Part shown: in pieces, positions 11,875-23,800 of the stretch | Layout of the letters: each line of letters begins with the position of its first letter | Numbering within the stretch: the stretch's first letter is position 1 | NCBI GenBank assembly: GCA_037976565.1 | Contig: CP137667.1 | Coordinates: 35,321,366 to 35,385,365, forward strand | DNA from: Mesocentrotus franciscanus | Lineage: Eukaryota; Echinodermata; Echinoidea; Camarodonta; Strongylocentrotidae | Reading direction: 5' to 3' | Length of the DNA: 64,000 nt | The notes under the pieces: model-generated | Told to the model about the DNA's origin: nothing | The model's database searches: none | What the model saw: only the letters and a program-made list of their open reading frames with translations | Program-made: the position numbers and the translations under genes

Positions 11875-12583
11875 CAAAAATAAGCTTTCCATCCTTGTTC
11901 CTGTATGCCAATTTCGCCAGATACAAAAAAAACGGCTTCTTGCCTTCGTCCTTAAGTTGCTTCAATGCATCCATCTTCTCTTTTCTCATCTGGAGTACAC
12001 GACGAGAGAAGTCTTCGAGACAAACACCTTCCCATCCGGAATCTGCTCTGAACTAGTTTAAGCTTTGCGACACATGCCTTGCGTACCTTTTCCTTAGAGT
12101 CATAAGTTGAAAAGCGACGTGGATGATCCTTGGCCTCATTGCTGCTCCATCTCTCTGGTCTCTAATTACGGTGGGGGTGCGATGACACCGTTCAATGGCA
12201 TAATCGTTCTGGGGAACACCAACAAAATCACTGAAGAATGCTCTCACTGTTTCATAACAGTTTTCCTTGGGGACTTCAGAGACACCATGCAACACAAGGT
12301 TGCTTCGCCTGGCTCGGTTTTCCAGATCATCTAATTTCAATAGAATTTCTTTCTTCTCCTCCTTCAGCTTTTTAACTTCGCTTACTACCTCATTCATCTG
12401 GATACAGCAAGCATCAATCTTTTGTTCGTTTTCTTCAGTTTTCAAAGAAATTTCTTCTAGTCTATTTATTACCAAAGAATCAATCCGCTCTTCCAGCTTA
12501 TAAAACTTCTCCAAAATTGAGCGAACCACACAGGCGGGGTGAAGCGTCCCCGCCGTATGCAGCGGCCTGCGAATCGTCGACAT
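11875..12583 (-). pseudogene. LINE ORF1 (L1-type RNA-binding protein)
   Basis: The frame 12583-12053 starts MSTIRRPLHTAG, forms a coiled coil (heptad-rich residues about 25-90) and reaches LENRARRSNLVLHGVSE, the signature opening of the L1 ORF1p RRM domain. It continues to IERCHRTP. A shift near 12053 moves the rest into another frame, which ends with an RKEKMDALKQLKDEGKKPF-like C-terminal segment and stops near 11875. ORF1p trimerises through the coiled coil and coats the LINE RNA. Its position 5' of ORF2, within the same pair of target duplications, shows that it belongs to the same element. Confidence 0.85.
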
Positions 12584-12805
12584 ATCATCAGTGCTAGCCT
12601 TCTTCGGGAGGTGATTTCGCCTTTTGTGGGGAGTCTAGCATTCTTTTGGGTCCCATAATAGTGATTTATTTGTTCTTGTATATTATAATGACAATTCTAC
12701 TCACTGTTTGATACACTTGAACTTCTCTCCAGCAAGATTTGGATAAAAATACGAAGAGTTCAGTTAGAAATCATGTTTCTTGCACAACAGACAAGGGCGC
12801 CCTCC
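12584..12805 (-). promoter_or_regulatory. LINE 5' UTR
   Basis: About 220 bp between ORF1 and the right target duplication. Its 5' end (minus strand) reads GGAGGGCGCCCTTG, the first base of the element being inferred from the TSD border. Internal promoter activity is expected from the family; I see no specific motif. Confidence 0.5.
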
Positions 12806-12822
12806 TGGTAATGACAATTTTT

Positions 12823-13471
12823 GTAAAGCTGGTGGCAGCTTAAGTATTGAAAGTTGTAGAGCTGTTGAAGATTTAACAGGAGTACAGAGAAAACCAAAGC
12901 ATATACATGTTGCAAGTTCTTAGGATCATGTTCCTGTAATCTATGACCCTGCTATATTTTATTGTCCAAAAACATTCCAAGCAATGTTACCACTATAACT
13001 ATCTGTACATACAGTTAACAACTAAATTATTCATACCCTTGCCAAGTTTGTAAATTTAAGTATGTGAAAAATTAATTTGTCCCAATTAAATTTTCTGAAG
13101 AATGTGATATACTAAAGCTCATGTCTGAAAGTATTCAACAAAGGCCCTAATTCAACCGGTCTACCTTTCATTCTTGAGTTATGAAATACTAAAAAACATT
13201 TTTTTTTATAATTTTTTTTTTAACAAGGGGTAAAATATGCATTATTTTTTTACACTGTCCTATGTCTACATCATGTCTGTTCAGAGCCAGAAAGGCATTA
13301 GTTCAGTGTTCAAGAATATGAGTTAAATGTCCTTCAGGCTTCAAACAGACAGTACATCAAATGATGGGTCTACACATGCCAGATGTCTATTGTTTTGCAC
13401 AGGTTTACTGTACGTTCACATATGTCTACAATGCTTTTCTACATGTGTCAAATGTGCATCGTTTCCTACAG
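12823..13471. other. Intron 1, 3' part, no feature seen
   Basis: AT-rich intron between the LINE and exon 2, ending in the acceptor TTTCCTACAG. No repeat or frame recognised. Confidence 0.5.
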
Positions 13472-13595
13472 GTTTAGTGAAGCGCTTGACCCTATTGAGA
13501 AAAGCCTGTTCATCACGACCCATTTCGATCAGACCATCCACACATGGCCCAGTACCTCGACCAACATTGAAGAGACCGAGAAAGGGAAGCTTGAG
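13472..13595 (+). CDS. TTC3: TTC3-like gene, exon 2 (second half of TPR unit)
   Basis: Acceptor TTTCCTACAG and donor GTAAGA; 124 nt, entered in phase 2 and left in phase 0. It completes the TPR begun in exon 1 with RFSEALDPIEKSL, then runs FITTHFDQTIHTWPSTSTNIEETEKGKLE into the next exon. The Trp-Pro/Thr-rich segment is a linker between the TPR region and the Cys-rich block. Splicing exon 1 to exon 2 restores a 34-residue TPR with the small and large residues in the usual places, which supports both exon borders. Codon use is less AT-biased than the surrounding intron. Confidence 0.75.
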
Positions 13596-13654
13596 GTAAG
13601 ACCAACAATCCACATCATTTTTATTTATTTATTTCCACATCGAGGTAAAAATAA

Positions 13655-13684
13655 TATATTTAATTCAATTCAATTCAATTCAAT
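13655..13684. repeat. (AATTC)n microsatellite
   Basis: Five or so AATTC units, of the kind that ends L2/CR1-type retroposons in this window (also near 23530, 36829 and 41682). The element body is not recognisable here. Confidence 0.6.
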
Positions 13685-14033
13685 TAAAGATATAGACCGG
13701 TAGTGGTAAAATTGCGGTTCAAGTTTTGGGTGCAAAATATCCATTCAATATTGTGTAAATATTGCCTTCAGAGGTTTAGATGGCAATACTTCAACCTAAA
13801 TTAGCAAAAAAAGCAGAAATATATGCCCAAATGTTCAATGTTGAAATGGCGCTGCGATATCTATCCAGGCCGGATCGATATGATAATTTACCAAATATAT
13901 AAATTAGTAGGCGGTTTCCCGGCAAAATTTGTATCATCACGTATTAGTCAAAACATATTCACATGATTGGTAATAAGAGCTTCCATTTCATTTTTGAGAG
14001 GGGGGCGTTTCCAAAACTGGTCTATACCTTTAA
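13684..14033. mobile_element. TTAA-flanked MITE (342 bp)
   Basis: TTAA at 13684-13687 and 14030-14033 encloses inverted ends AGATATAGACCGG and (reverse complement of the right end) AGGTATAGACCAG. The right half matches, in inverted orientation, the left half of the element at 34711-35110, including a shared stretch on missing-rung sequence TTTGTATCATCACGTATTAG. No coding capacity. Inferred to be mobilised by a TTAA-specific transposase. Confidence 0.7.
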
Positions 14034-16316
14034 ATTAAATTTTATTCATCCAATTTTAAAAGATGGAAATGTTACTGGGATTTTTCACAAGCTATAAAAA
14101 TACTTATGTTGAGTTGGTGTTAGGGGTTACATTTGCTTATGGAACGCTCTTAGCGGAACCACATAGGAAACAACTTCCTCGACAATGAAGGGATCAATCA
14201 ATCAAAAACACCCAAACACTTTCTCAATCGATTTGAATTGCGAAATCAGACGAGGAAAGCTTTGGTTTATTTAAATGGTATGATCCATTGTATATTTAGT
14301 GGTAACAAATGTACAATCAATAATGACAACCTTAAGTGGTGGTCTACTTGTCTTGCGGCAGACTGCCCGAAGTACAAGTAGTATGGTCCTGGCTTCGAAC
14401 CTAAAAAAATGACTAACAAAGTATAGCCCCTTTAATGAGGCGATGTGCATCGATGCCAAATATAAGTATATAGGCCTTTTATGAGGCGGTGTGTACCAGT
14501 ACAAAAATTAGGCCTTTTTATGAGGCAGCATATACAAATGCATTAATGATATCAGTCACAAAATCTTGCCTTCTTGTAACTATTTATAAGTAAAGTAATA
14601 AAGTACGTAAGTAGGCAATATGACGTGTGGTATTAATACTTAAGATTAAAGGGGATTAATTACGGGTAGATCTACCTCAGAACTTCGGAGAGGGAATCGG
14701 AGTTGTCTTCGACGGTGGCGGAGATCGCGTGATGTCTGTGAAGTTGGTTGTTCGAGTCTGTGGAGTCTTGGAAGTGTAGACTTATCCTAGTTCGTCGATG
14801 GCGACGTCGATTGAATTGCTGGGGACGTCGGGTGATAAAGACGAGCGTGACGATGAAGTACTTCGATGATGGTTGGTGAAGACCGAACTAGGATGTCGTG
14901 AAGGTCACACGAAGGTAGCCTGAAGATCGAGGAACTCTGCCAATGTTCGTGGATGGCCACGTGGCGTGGTGCACTGCAGCGATGAACCGCGACCGCGAGG
15001 TCGGGGTTCCGTGAAGACAGTTCACGCGTCAGCAGGAAACAACACCAGAAATGAAGATTATCGAACCCAGTTTGAAATTAAATTGTCGCCAAAATATACG
15101 AATGAAATGCCGATAAAATACTCTTTCGATGAATTAAAGATGTCAGTAGACCCAGTCTACAAATAAATGTCGAAAAGGGCAAAAGTGAAAACACTCAATT
15201 CCCTATGTAACAAGAGAGCAAAATACGTGTTGCTCGGCTGAACGTAAAACGGCGACTGGTGCTATGCGTGGCAAATCTGAGGCAAATCTGAGGAAAGGCC
15301 CAACAGGGCCTTCGCTGATTGGTTAAACTTGTTTACCGCTATTGTCATGATTGCCGTTTTAGTACAATTACATGATTAATGCATATATAATGAATTAAGA
15401 CATGTTTTAAAGGAAAGTAATCATTTATAAAATACTAGAGAACGATAGTGAATTTTCCTCTATCTTATGGCATGGTTACATAATTATTATACAAGTTTTG
15501 AAATTCATAGTAAAAACGGTTTTGTCCACTACACTTATATAAACAACAAAAACAGTGATAATTGGAATACATAAGTGATAAATATACATACCGTAGACGT
15601 TGACATCTTAGACATTAATATGTAACATTACCCATAGCAGGAGCACTAAGAAAGAGTAAAAGGGGAAAGAAGGTGAATAGAGGAAGAAGGACAGTAGATC
15701 GAGGTGGGGAGAGAAGGGAATGAGTCGGAAGAAGGGGAAGGATATAGAGAGATATTATGTTATCTTCAATATTATATAATCTTCAAAATACAAACATATA
15801 CAATCAGGTATCCGAAGTGGGAGGATCACGAAAAGCACATAAATGGCTCGTTAAAAATGATCCTCACAAAATAACAATAACTTTCGTTTATAATTTACAT
15901 AAAATCGAGATTTAGAAAAAGGCCAGGAAGATAAAGAAAATAGAGAAAGGAAGGAGGAAACATTGCATAAACTTGCTTATATAGTCTTTTAAATTGGTTA
16001 TTGTCCTATTATTCCTTATGGATTTCATAGAAATGTGGCCCAAGCTTTTGTCAGAAAAGATTTTTGTATGACGTGCTTTGGATATCTCACGCATAACCTT
16101 TTAATGCTTCAAGAGTTAACGCTTGCTTGCTTGTTGCACTGTATGAACAATAATTTTCACAAGTTTAACTAATTGTTGTAAGGTGGCCAAAATTTGAAAA
16201 TGAGCTGGCAATACATTTTTCAAACGTATATTGTAAGTAGCCCATGTTAATTACCACAAAAATAACAGAATATACAGTATTGCAACTTACCTGCATGTGT
16301 GTTATACTTATAAACC
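14034..16316. other. Intron 2, mostly unassigned
   Basis: The motif GGCCTTTTATGAGGCGGTGTG recurs in degenerate form about three times in 14421-14530. From about 14660 to 15060 the sequence is more GC-rich, with many GACG/CGTC words but no frame longer than 66 codons; it could be a retroelement LTR or leader, but I cannot prove that. 15640-15750 is purine-rich. No other feature seen. Confidence 0.4.
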
Positions 16317-16341
16317 AGGCTGCACTGAAAGAGTTTCAGCA
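16317..16341 (+). repeat. Duplicate of the exon 3 splice acceptor and first codons
   Basis: AGGCTGCACTGAAAGAG followed by one mismatch and TTCAGCA: 24 of 25 bases match 16808-16832, the acceptor AG plus the first 23 bases of exon 3. After this the sequence diverges into an A-rich stretch. It is either a target-site duplication of the intervening 0.47 kb insertion or a shattered exon copy. Confidence 0.75.
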
Positions 16342-16559
16342 CCGTTTAAAAAAAAAAATTCTGTATAACCAAAAAGGTTGGCAGTTGTTAACGATGCATT
16401 TGTAAGGCCAGAACCTTTTGTAGATTGCAAAATTTCATTTTGTAATTGAGCGACTAGGTTCCTACATCTGTCACTGATGGTAAAAGAATGAAGGGAATTA
16501 CCAGCATGAAGGAATCTGTAGATTGAGACATTGTGGATGTATGGAGTGCTATAAAAAGA

Positions 16560-16800
16560 GAACGTTATTCTCAGGGGTAGAGCAGTGGTCTTGTAGCCAG
16601 GAGGTTCCAAGTTTGAAACCAAGTCAATGCTCACATGCCCTTTGGTAAGGCGTTAATCCTCATTACCAAATCCCTCGGTTAGGACTTTAAGCCGTCGGTC
16701 CCCTGGCTGCTTACTTAAAAGCATATACTTGCTTTCTTAGCAGTCATGTAAAGCGATCCTCAATCATCATTACAACCTTTTAACCATCTTAACTATGATT
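16560..16800 (+). mobile_element. Probable tRNA-headed SINE next to exon 3
   Basis: Begins with an A-box-like TAGAGCAGTGGTC and a degenerate B-box-like GTTTGAAACC 36 bp later, followed by CCTTTGGTAAGGCGTTAATCC and TCGGTTAGGACTTTAAGCCG, a body type I associate with deuterostome SINEs. It has no obvious A-tail and runs to within 10 bp of the exon 3 acceptor. Identification is from pattern only. Confidence 0.5.
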
Positions 16801-16809
16801 TTAACATAG

Positions 16810-17025
16810 GCTGCACTGAAAGAGCTTCAGCATTGGTGCAAGAACCCACCCAATCCCGATGCCACCTGCAGGTACATGGAGTGCACCTTCAAGAGAGAGA
16901 TGTATCTCTCTGACCTAGACTTCAAGGGTTACATCAAGGTACAGTGCAGCGAACGTTGTTACATCGACTACCACAACAGCTGCTGGAAGGCCATCAAGAA
17001 TGAGAGCAATATCTTGGGCGACAAG
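16810..17025 (+). CDS. TTC3: TTC3-like gene, exon 3 (Cys-rich block)
   Basis: Acceptor TTTTAACATAG and donor GTGAGT; exactly 72 codons, phase 0 at both ends. The product starts AALKELQHWCKNP, then CRYMECTFKREM, DFKGYIKVQCSERCYIDYH and NSCWKAIKNE. The spacing of Cys, His and Trp (C..C, KVQCSERC, YH..CW) matches the conserved Cys-rich segment that follows the TPRs in TTC3 and its relative DZIP3, and is the main basis for naming the gene. The block probably binds zinc; the function in the family is unproven to my knowledge. The acceptor is unusual because its AG and the exon start are duplicated 0.49 kb upstream. Confidence 0.85.
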
Positions 17026-19260
17026 GTGAGTTGGAGGACAGTGTTTTAAATTGAGTGTTTTATGCAAAACCTGGAAGGAGACATGATATGAAAATATGAG
17101 AGCATCTGGTCTCACCAAGGCTGAAGACCATGAGGCAAGAAGGGCCATTAGGGAAATAAAACCCCAACCCTACAGCGTGGGAAAACAGACGCTAAACAAT
17201 GATGATGATGGGCAATTAGGGTGGAGGGGGAGGAGGTGGTGGAGGGGGTAACATCGTTAAATGCTGTTCAGGTATGATTTGATTGTTGATTATGATGATG
17301 ATGATAAACAATAACAACATGGCTTCATATATTGCGCCCATACCATATCTGTCATGCTGTGACTCTCATGGCTCTTCGAAAAAAAGAAAGGGAATTATAA
17401 TTTTTGTTAATTTTTGAGGAAGTTTTAATCTATTTGATCTAGTCTAATAGATATCATAAGTGGAGGGCCTAAGTCAAATATCATGCTTAGTTTTTGAGTT
17501 GCCTGCCACTACCGCATAAACTAAGCACATCTTGTTTATTCGCGAAAGATTTTATCATATTACACAATATTTCAGGGTGCTTTCTTTTTTTTAATTTCTA
17601 GCAAACACCACTAAATCAGAGGGGGCGTACAAAAAAGTGGCCCTGTTGACGAAAAATAGTATATTGTAAATAATATTTTAAGGAAACCTTGAACCACCAT
17701 GGATTTGGTGTAAAAAAATGAATAATTAAAATTACCTTCAAGTTGATATCAATTTCATTGCGTTATGTAGTGTGTGAAATATAAATTTTGAGCCGAAAAG
17801 GTGCTTTTTTTGTAGACGTTTTTTCCTCTAATTTTGGCCAGTATCTCGGTATATTAACTGAACAAAAGTGATTTGGACATTTAGTAGTGCAGAAAAATCA
17901 AAGGATTTAGAGTGCAGACTCCGATTGATAAGTACTTCTTCTGTACTCCGGATGTTTCAGGAAATGTGGGCACTTGCAGTTCCCCCACCCTGCCCTTGTA
18001 AAAAATAGTGGGTTTGTTTGAGGTGATTTCTTGGTTACTTTACTAGATGTAGTTGGGTCCAGAAAGCAAGAAAGCTCCACATATTCAGGTTCAGAAGTGT
18101 ATTCTTGAGGCTAAAGCATCATCCTTAGCCCTTAGGCTGTGCATGCTAGTGGTCAAGTGCAACATATACTATCACATGTACATTACATAAAGCAGTGTAT
18201 GGGGGTTGAATGTGTGCATAGCTAATTAACTCATTGAATACATCACACACTCTGTGTGCCAAGAGTATTGAAGAGTGCTTTCTGCATGGTTGCTTCATAA
18301 TGAATATATGCATGACTGTTTCATAATGAGCACATCAATTATGTTCAAATTAGGAGTGCTGTATAACTTCAGCTCATAACATTACATCTCCCTTTCTTCA
18401 AAAAGAAATAATAACAGTTTGTACTCTAAACAGTTGAACAACTTTTTATCTTCTCATCCTTTCCATCTTTGCTCCTTGTTTACTATACCTATTAACGCTT
18501 GACAAAAATATAGAATAGAACTGTTTTCAATCAATATAGAATAGAACTCTTGTCAATCTTTCCCCTACTCTCTTTTTTTTTTTAAAGAAATTCTTTTCTT
18601 CTGAATCCTCGAAAGAGTAAAATGATAACTATCAACTGGTTTTACTCATCTAGTATACAAGTTGTAAAACAATAATGGGCTTTTCACTTGGAAGGGGTTA
18701 GCCTACATTAATCATCGGCATAAATACAGTTATTAATACTAACTGGCTTTTCTCATTGTTTGTTAAAATTAATCAGTTTCTATCGACTGGTTTGCCACAG
18801 TGTATACCAAACTGTATAGATCAATGAAAATAAAATTGACTTTGCTTTACATAACACATAGTTTTCCTTTAACATACCGGTACATGAATACTAAAACAAA
18901 TAAAGTTACTTCTTTTTAGTATACAGTTCACAGTTAATTCATGTGAACTTTGGTATTATATTTGTATGTCTGTAGTATACCACTTTCAAATCATGTCAAT
19001 GTGAACATATTTGCACAATTACGATTTAATTTACATTTGATGCATTTCTCTCTTTTCCTGTGTGAGCACGCACATTAATAGACAATTGTTTGCAATATAT
19101 ATGTTTGTATGAAAACAATATATTGATAAATATTGTGTACTGAAATACATAGCAATAAAACTAAAATATAGATATATATCTACACGTTCTTCGCGACTAA
19201 GAAGGGACAGGTTCCAGAACTTCACCTTCGATCACAGGTGTATACCATCCGTACCATCTA
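17026..19260. other. Intron 3, 5' part, no feature seen
   Basis: More than 2 kb of AT-rich sequence with small GATGAT runs near 17290. I found no reading frame, hairpin or copy of another repeat in the window. Confidence 0.45.
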
Positions 19261-20402
19261 CCATCTACGAACCTTAAAAATCGAGAAATAATCGAGATAT
19301 TGCTCGAACAAGACTGGAATGTAGAATCAAGTTTTCAGAAAAAGTCGCCTCCCAAAGGCATAACATGCAAATTAAGAAAATTCTGACATGTCACCTTTAA
19401 TGCCAATTTTCATTATGATTACGTCATCAAAATGAAAAATAGTGGAACTGAACTTTTAGAGAATTGTCTTAGCTACAACATATCAAATTAGGAATTAGGA
19501 AGTGAATCAATCAATATTAATAGAGATGCAATCAATTTTCCATAAATTTGCTGACGTCATAATAAGAAAATTTGTTTTTTTAGTTCCAAGGCCATTATGA
19601 TGATGTCACAATATACTTAATGGCCAAATGAGACATGAATTCATATTTCCGACTCAAACTCTATCAAAATATGAAAACAAATTGGGGGGTCTACCTCCTA
19701 AAGAGCTATAATGGATTTTGTATAGGCATGTTTTTTGCCCACATATGCTATGTATTACAAGAGCTTGCACGCACGGACATTTATGTAGAACGGACGTTCA
19801 TTTCGTTATTAATGGTCATAAAGAGATAAACATGGTATCAAATTGTTTTGAAAAAATGGAGAATATTTTGAAGGAAAAAAAATTGTGATACAATCTTGCG
19901 TACGGCCATAAAGAACGAAAACGCACGCGTATACGCGTGTGCGCAATTTTTTGTTTGTTTTTTTGAACTGCTCTAAATGGCCTAAAACGTATGCAAACAA
20001 GATTTGAGATGATTTGGGGCATTAAAAAAATTTGCGCACGCACTAATGCGCGCGTTTATTGACCTGAAATTGACAGGACGGATGTTGACCTTAATCATGC
20101 TGAATATGAATGAGATGAGACTTTCCGTAATGAAGATATGATCATGAGTTGATTTTCAGAAAATTTCACAAAATGGCACCTGGATGACGTCATGAAGACC
20201 AGGGGGGCATTTCATCAACATTTGTCCACCGACAACTGTCGGCGCCGACTAAATTTGACCAATCAGAGGCCTGGAAAATAGTCGGTGACAATAAAATTGT
20301 CGGTGAAAATGATATTAGTCGGTGAAAATCACCGACTAATTGTTTCATGAAACGCCCCCCTGATGACCTTGAAAATGTTGCTGTCACGTCTCATGACAAT
20401 GA
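19261..20402. repeat. Dispersed repeat matching the body of the 8729-10970 element
   Basis: The stretch parallels 9830-10800: AACATATCAAA, ATTTTCCATAAAT.TGCTGACGTCATAAT, GCGCGCGTTT, ATGACGTCATGAAGACC and CTTGAAAATGTTNCTGTCACGTC occur in the same order. It lacks the recognisable hairpin ends. A 157-bp MITE (20203-20359) interrupts it, and the copy at 10740-10800 supplies the empty site. Confidence 0.65.
20200..20362. mobile_element. Short MITE with GGGGGC inverted ends and an identifiable empty site
   Basis: Inverted ends GGGGGCATTTCATCA and (reverse complement) GGGGGCGTTTCATGA enclose internal inverted repeats built on AGTCGGTGA/TCACCGACT. It sits between GAAGAC and ATGACC. The related repeat at 10755-10770 has the same flanks joined by only CTG. 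The simplest reading is a 3-bp CWG target duplicated as CAG (20200-20202) and CTG (20360-20362). Confidence 0.7.
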
Positions 20403-23400
20403 CTAATAAGAAAACATGTGTATTCTTGTACAACCAGGGTATACCGACAGTCGCAAGTCCTCTCCGAGGAATTTAGAATAATGCTTTGCCAAAGGGCACT
20501 AGCGAGTAGCAAATCCACTTGGTGTCGCCTCCTCACTCCTGAACAAACCTCCTGGCTTTGATCCTATGTTCTATGTTCTGAAAAAATATTGGCAGTATCC
20601 TGGCTGTCCAGAAAACCAGCCAAAAAAGGGAGTCTAGGCACATACATAGATAGATTCTGTTTAATTATCTCCCTTATCTAGACCTGCTATGATGCACACC
20701 ATGTTATAACGTTAGGAGTAATTTGAAGGATACTCAGAGAATGAAGGGGATGCTGAGAACATTTTTTTTTTGTTTTTTTTTGTTATTCAGAAAATCCAAT
20801 TGCTCATTTAAATCAGCCAATGACCTAAATAAAAAATTTGTAGAAAATAGAAAGAAGACCCTGCTTACAGGCCTATCATGATTATGGAAACGGTGTGGTT
20901 TTTTTTTTCCAGACGAATAATGATGCACAATATTTTACCTTTTGAAACAAAAATGTTGGATATATCCAAAATACATGTAGGTTGGGGAAAGAGTACTTTC
21001 CCACATTATAAATAGTCTGAGATTTTAATCACTAAGATTATAATGCAAAGAAGTTCTTAATTTTGAAGAAAATGATGGATAAATGCAGCATTATGTATGT
21101 ATTTTAGGGATGAGTGTGGAAGAAATCGTGGAATTCTTAAGTCCCTAGTTTTGGTAAAGTGTACATCCTGGCACATCCAGGAGATGGGTTTAAGAATGTT
21201 TCACCAACCCGACACCCCAATTTGAAAGAGAAATTGAGATTAAAAACTACCAAAATGTGTTTAGAATGCAAGGTAGTTCTGAATTTTGAAATAAATTAAG
21301 GCATAAGACATGGAGACAATGTTTATAATGAAAATGGGTGTGGGATGAATGTTTGAGAATTGAATCACCATGTTTGATAAAGAATAAAGAATGCATTTAT
21401 GTAAATTAGAAAATGACATAGTTATACATACAAACAAATCCTTAGAATTTGAATTTCTTGACCAGTTTAAAGAATATTCATTAAGAAAACAAATCGCTCA
21501 TTAGATTTTTCAAAATTTTTCGTTAAATGCTAGGATAAAATGTTTATCAAACTTTTGAGTTGACGTGGTATCAACCCCTCATCCTCCTCTCTTTTCTCTG
21601 TCTTAATCGACGCCTGTGCTTTACTTTTTACAAGCTAGGGGCTTCCACTGATAACTGCCTATGATAAGTTTGTCATTTTGGGTAGAAAAAAGATACGTAT
21701 CCTAAGGAAACATCAAGAGACAGATTGGCCGTGGGGAGTTTGCAGAAATTTCCCCACGAGCAGCTCTAATTTATTTTTGGCCGGATCAAGGTCCAGTCGA
21801 TTTGTGGTCTGAGGGCCACTTGATATATGCATCTTACCTATTCATTGGCCAGGACGCATAAAACTTTTAAAACCAATTTTCATTCCCAGTCTGGCCCTGG
21901 AAACAGCAAATAAGTTTTGTGTCTAAGACATGATGTAGAAAAATAAAAAGGCCTGTCTAGATGTTGTAGTCTTGTTGTTTCTGGTTATTCGATCTTTCGA
22001 CAAAGCTGTAAAAGTTTTTGTTGCTTTAGGACAAATAGTGGAAAGGAATTTTTTTTTAAAATTGCTTTTACGTCATTGAAATGGCATCCAAAGATATACT
22101 AAATTCATTTTGATAGTGAAGTTGTGCTAGTGTGATTGAAAGCGTCCAAATTTAGAAAGAAAGGCGAGTTAAGGCATTTTCATAATGTCGCTCCTTTCTG
22201 CTTAAGCGAATCCAAGGTGAATAATGAAATATATATGAAAACATCCTAGGGGTAAAACAATGGTCTGCGAACCCTTCCTTTTCAGAACCACAAGAAGGCC
22301 TGAGTGACTTCCGTGCGGGGAATATTCAGAAATAAAGATGGGAAATTCATTCCCCACACCCACCCCTTCAGAGCAAAACCCTTAGCTTTTGGAGTTATGA
22401 ATCTGCATTAATTTTCATTAAATGTATTAGAAATTTGGGTGTTTATAATTTTTTTCCGTCAGAAAAATGAGCCTTTTTAAATACGAGCAACCCAAGCCAC
22501 GCCCCAACTGGGTTAATAAAAAGGCAGTATGACATTTGTTGTCTTTGAGATGACATGCTGAGTTTGCAAGACAAAACACAAATCCAACATTTTTCGTGGC
22601 CAACAAGTCGTTATTTAAACTCAATTCAAGGGCAATAGAAGTACTTGGATTTGGTTTGGAACATTCATTTTGGCAGTATTGGGCACCCCTGTTGTGAGAC
22701 TTGGATCGATGTCTCTTGCAACCAGACAAATTCACGACTCATGGAATACTAGATCCATATGATAGTTATCACAGTAAAGCCCTCATCACATTTGATAGTA
22801 AGACCCTTTTCACTATTTTAATGAAACTATTTCTTATTTAGAAAATCTATATACACATTGCTTTTTGTACATGTATATTGCACCTTCTTCAATACTGCTC
22901 CAAACACCTGCCAAACAAAGAGATAGAGAGAGAAAGAGAAAACATCATTACTGTCATTATTATTAATATAGAACAAAATAGAAGTTATTTCTTTCTTCTT
23001 TAAAATTTAAAAGTAGTGTATTGCTGCAAACCATTTGCAAATTTTTGAAACCTCCTTCAAGGTTACAGGGGTCAAACAGTATACCATACTGATCATGTGT
23101 ATGGAATATCATAATCATTGGCTTTGCATCTTTCATTTCTTGTAAGAATGAAAAACTATTGCGATTTTCTTTTGAACAGTTTGAATTCAAACATCGATTA
23201 GATGAGTGTCTGCACCAGAATGTGTGTCTGAACCAGTATGTGTATGTGGGTGCACGTATACCATGTATATTGTGCTGTGGACACACCACATGCACCAGTC
23301 ATGATTGTACATGACGATATAGCTGGTGAATTTACTTTTCGTGACACAAAATATTACTTATCAATCTAATAATGTAGTCATGTAAAAATAAAGATCCACA

Positions 23401-23520
23401 CTCATCTTCCAGCTTAATCATTTGGTGGGAAGTTATTTACTAATAAGACTCTTTATCAGGTCTTTATTTATACTGCTGGGTTCGTGTAATGTAAGATTTT
23501 AGGCATGCAAAAGGTTATGA
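20403..23520. other. Intron 3, middle part, no feature seen
   Basis: About 3.1 kb of AT-rich sequence. Frames up to 110 codons exist on the minus strand (22427-22735 and 22963-23295), but they resemble no family I know, lack flanking splice sites in a consistent phase and are probably chance. Confidence 0.4.
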
Positions 23521-23523
23521 CTG

Positions 23524-23745
23524 TCTTTCAATTCAATTCAATTCGTATTTATTTCATTTCCAACAGAAAGATAAACAAAGGCATTACATATATTATTACA
23601 GAAAGTAAATCTTGATAGGTATACAAATACACTGTATGAACATAATAACATTATTACAAGAAATTCTTTAATTTCTGAGGAAATGGGGGGATCCACTAAA
23701 AAGCAGTGCTTGTAGTTTGTGGATCCCCCAGAAAGAAGGAAATAA
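23524..23745 (-). mobile_element. 3' tail of an L2/CR1-type retroposon
   Basis: On the minus strand the segment contains a hairpin of GGGGGATCCAC with GTGGATCCCCC around the word TTTTTAGTGG (+ strand about 23687-23731), then GTTGGAAATGAAATAAATA, and ends in an (ATTGA)n microsatellite at 23527-23545. Similar tails sit at 36829-36983 and 41682-41833. Only the end of the element is left. Confidence 0.55.
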
Positions 23746-23800
23746 ATGACAAATCTTTATTTTAAAAATAATGATAATAGGGCTCTTTATATTTACGTAC

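Larger units (their letters stand above)
4170..12822 (-). mobile_element. Full-length Tx1/L1-type LINE with 17-bp target-site duplication, split by a later insertion
   Basis: The 17-mer TGGTAATGACAATTTTT occurs at 4170-4186 and again at 12806-12822, bracketing the element (4187-12805). On the minus strand the element reads: 5' UTR beginning GGAGGGCGCC, ORF1 (12583 to about 11875), spacer, ORF2 (8513 to about 4756), 3' UTR, an AATAAA signal near 4200-4206 and a short A-tail against the left repeat. A Helitron-like element (8729-10970) is inserted in the spacer; without it the LINE is about 6.4 kb, a normal full length. Both ORFs have several frame shifts, so the copy is dead. The clade call rests on the L1-type ORF1 protein, the apurinic endonuclease and the RT signatures. 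Confidence 0.85.

Noticed and set aside
14660..15170. GC-richer region considered as a CpG-island promoter or LTR
   Set aside because: No matching second LTR, no primer site or frame, and no supporting exon; left as unassigned intron.
22427..23295. Minus-strand frames of 102 and 110 codons below the THAP exons, considered as its missing last exon
   Set aside because: No DDE-type motif, no acceptor in the required phase, and no family resemblance.
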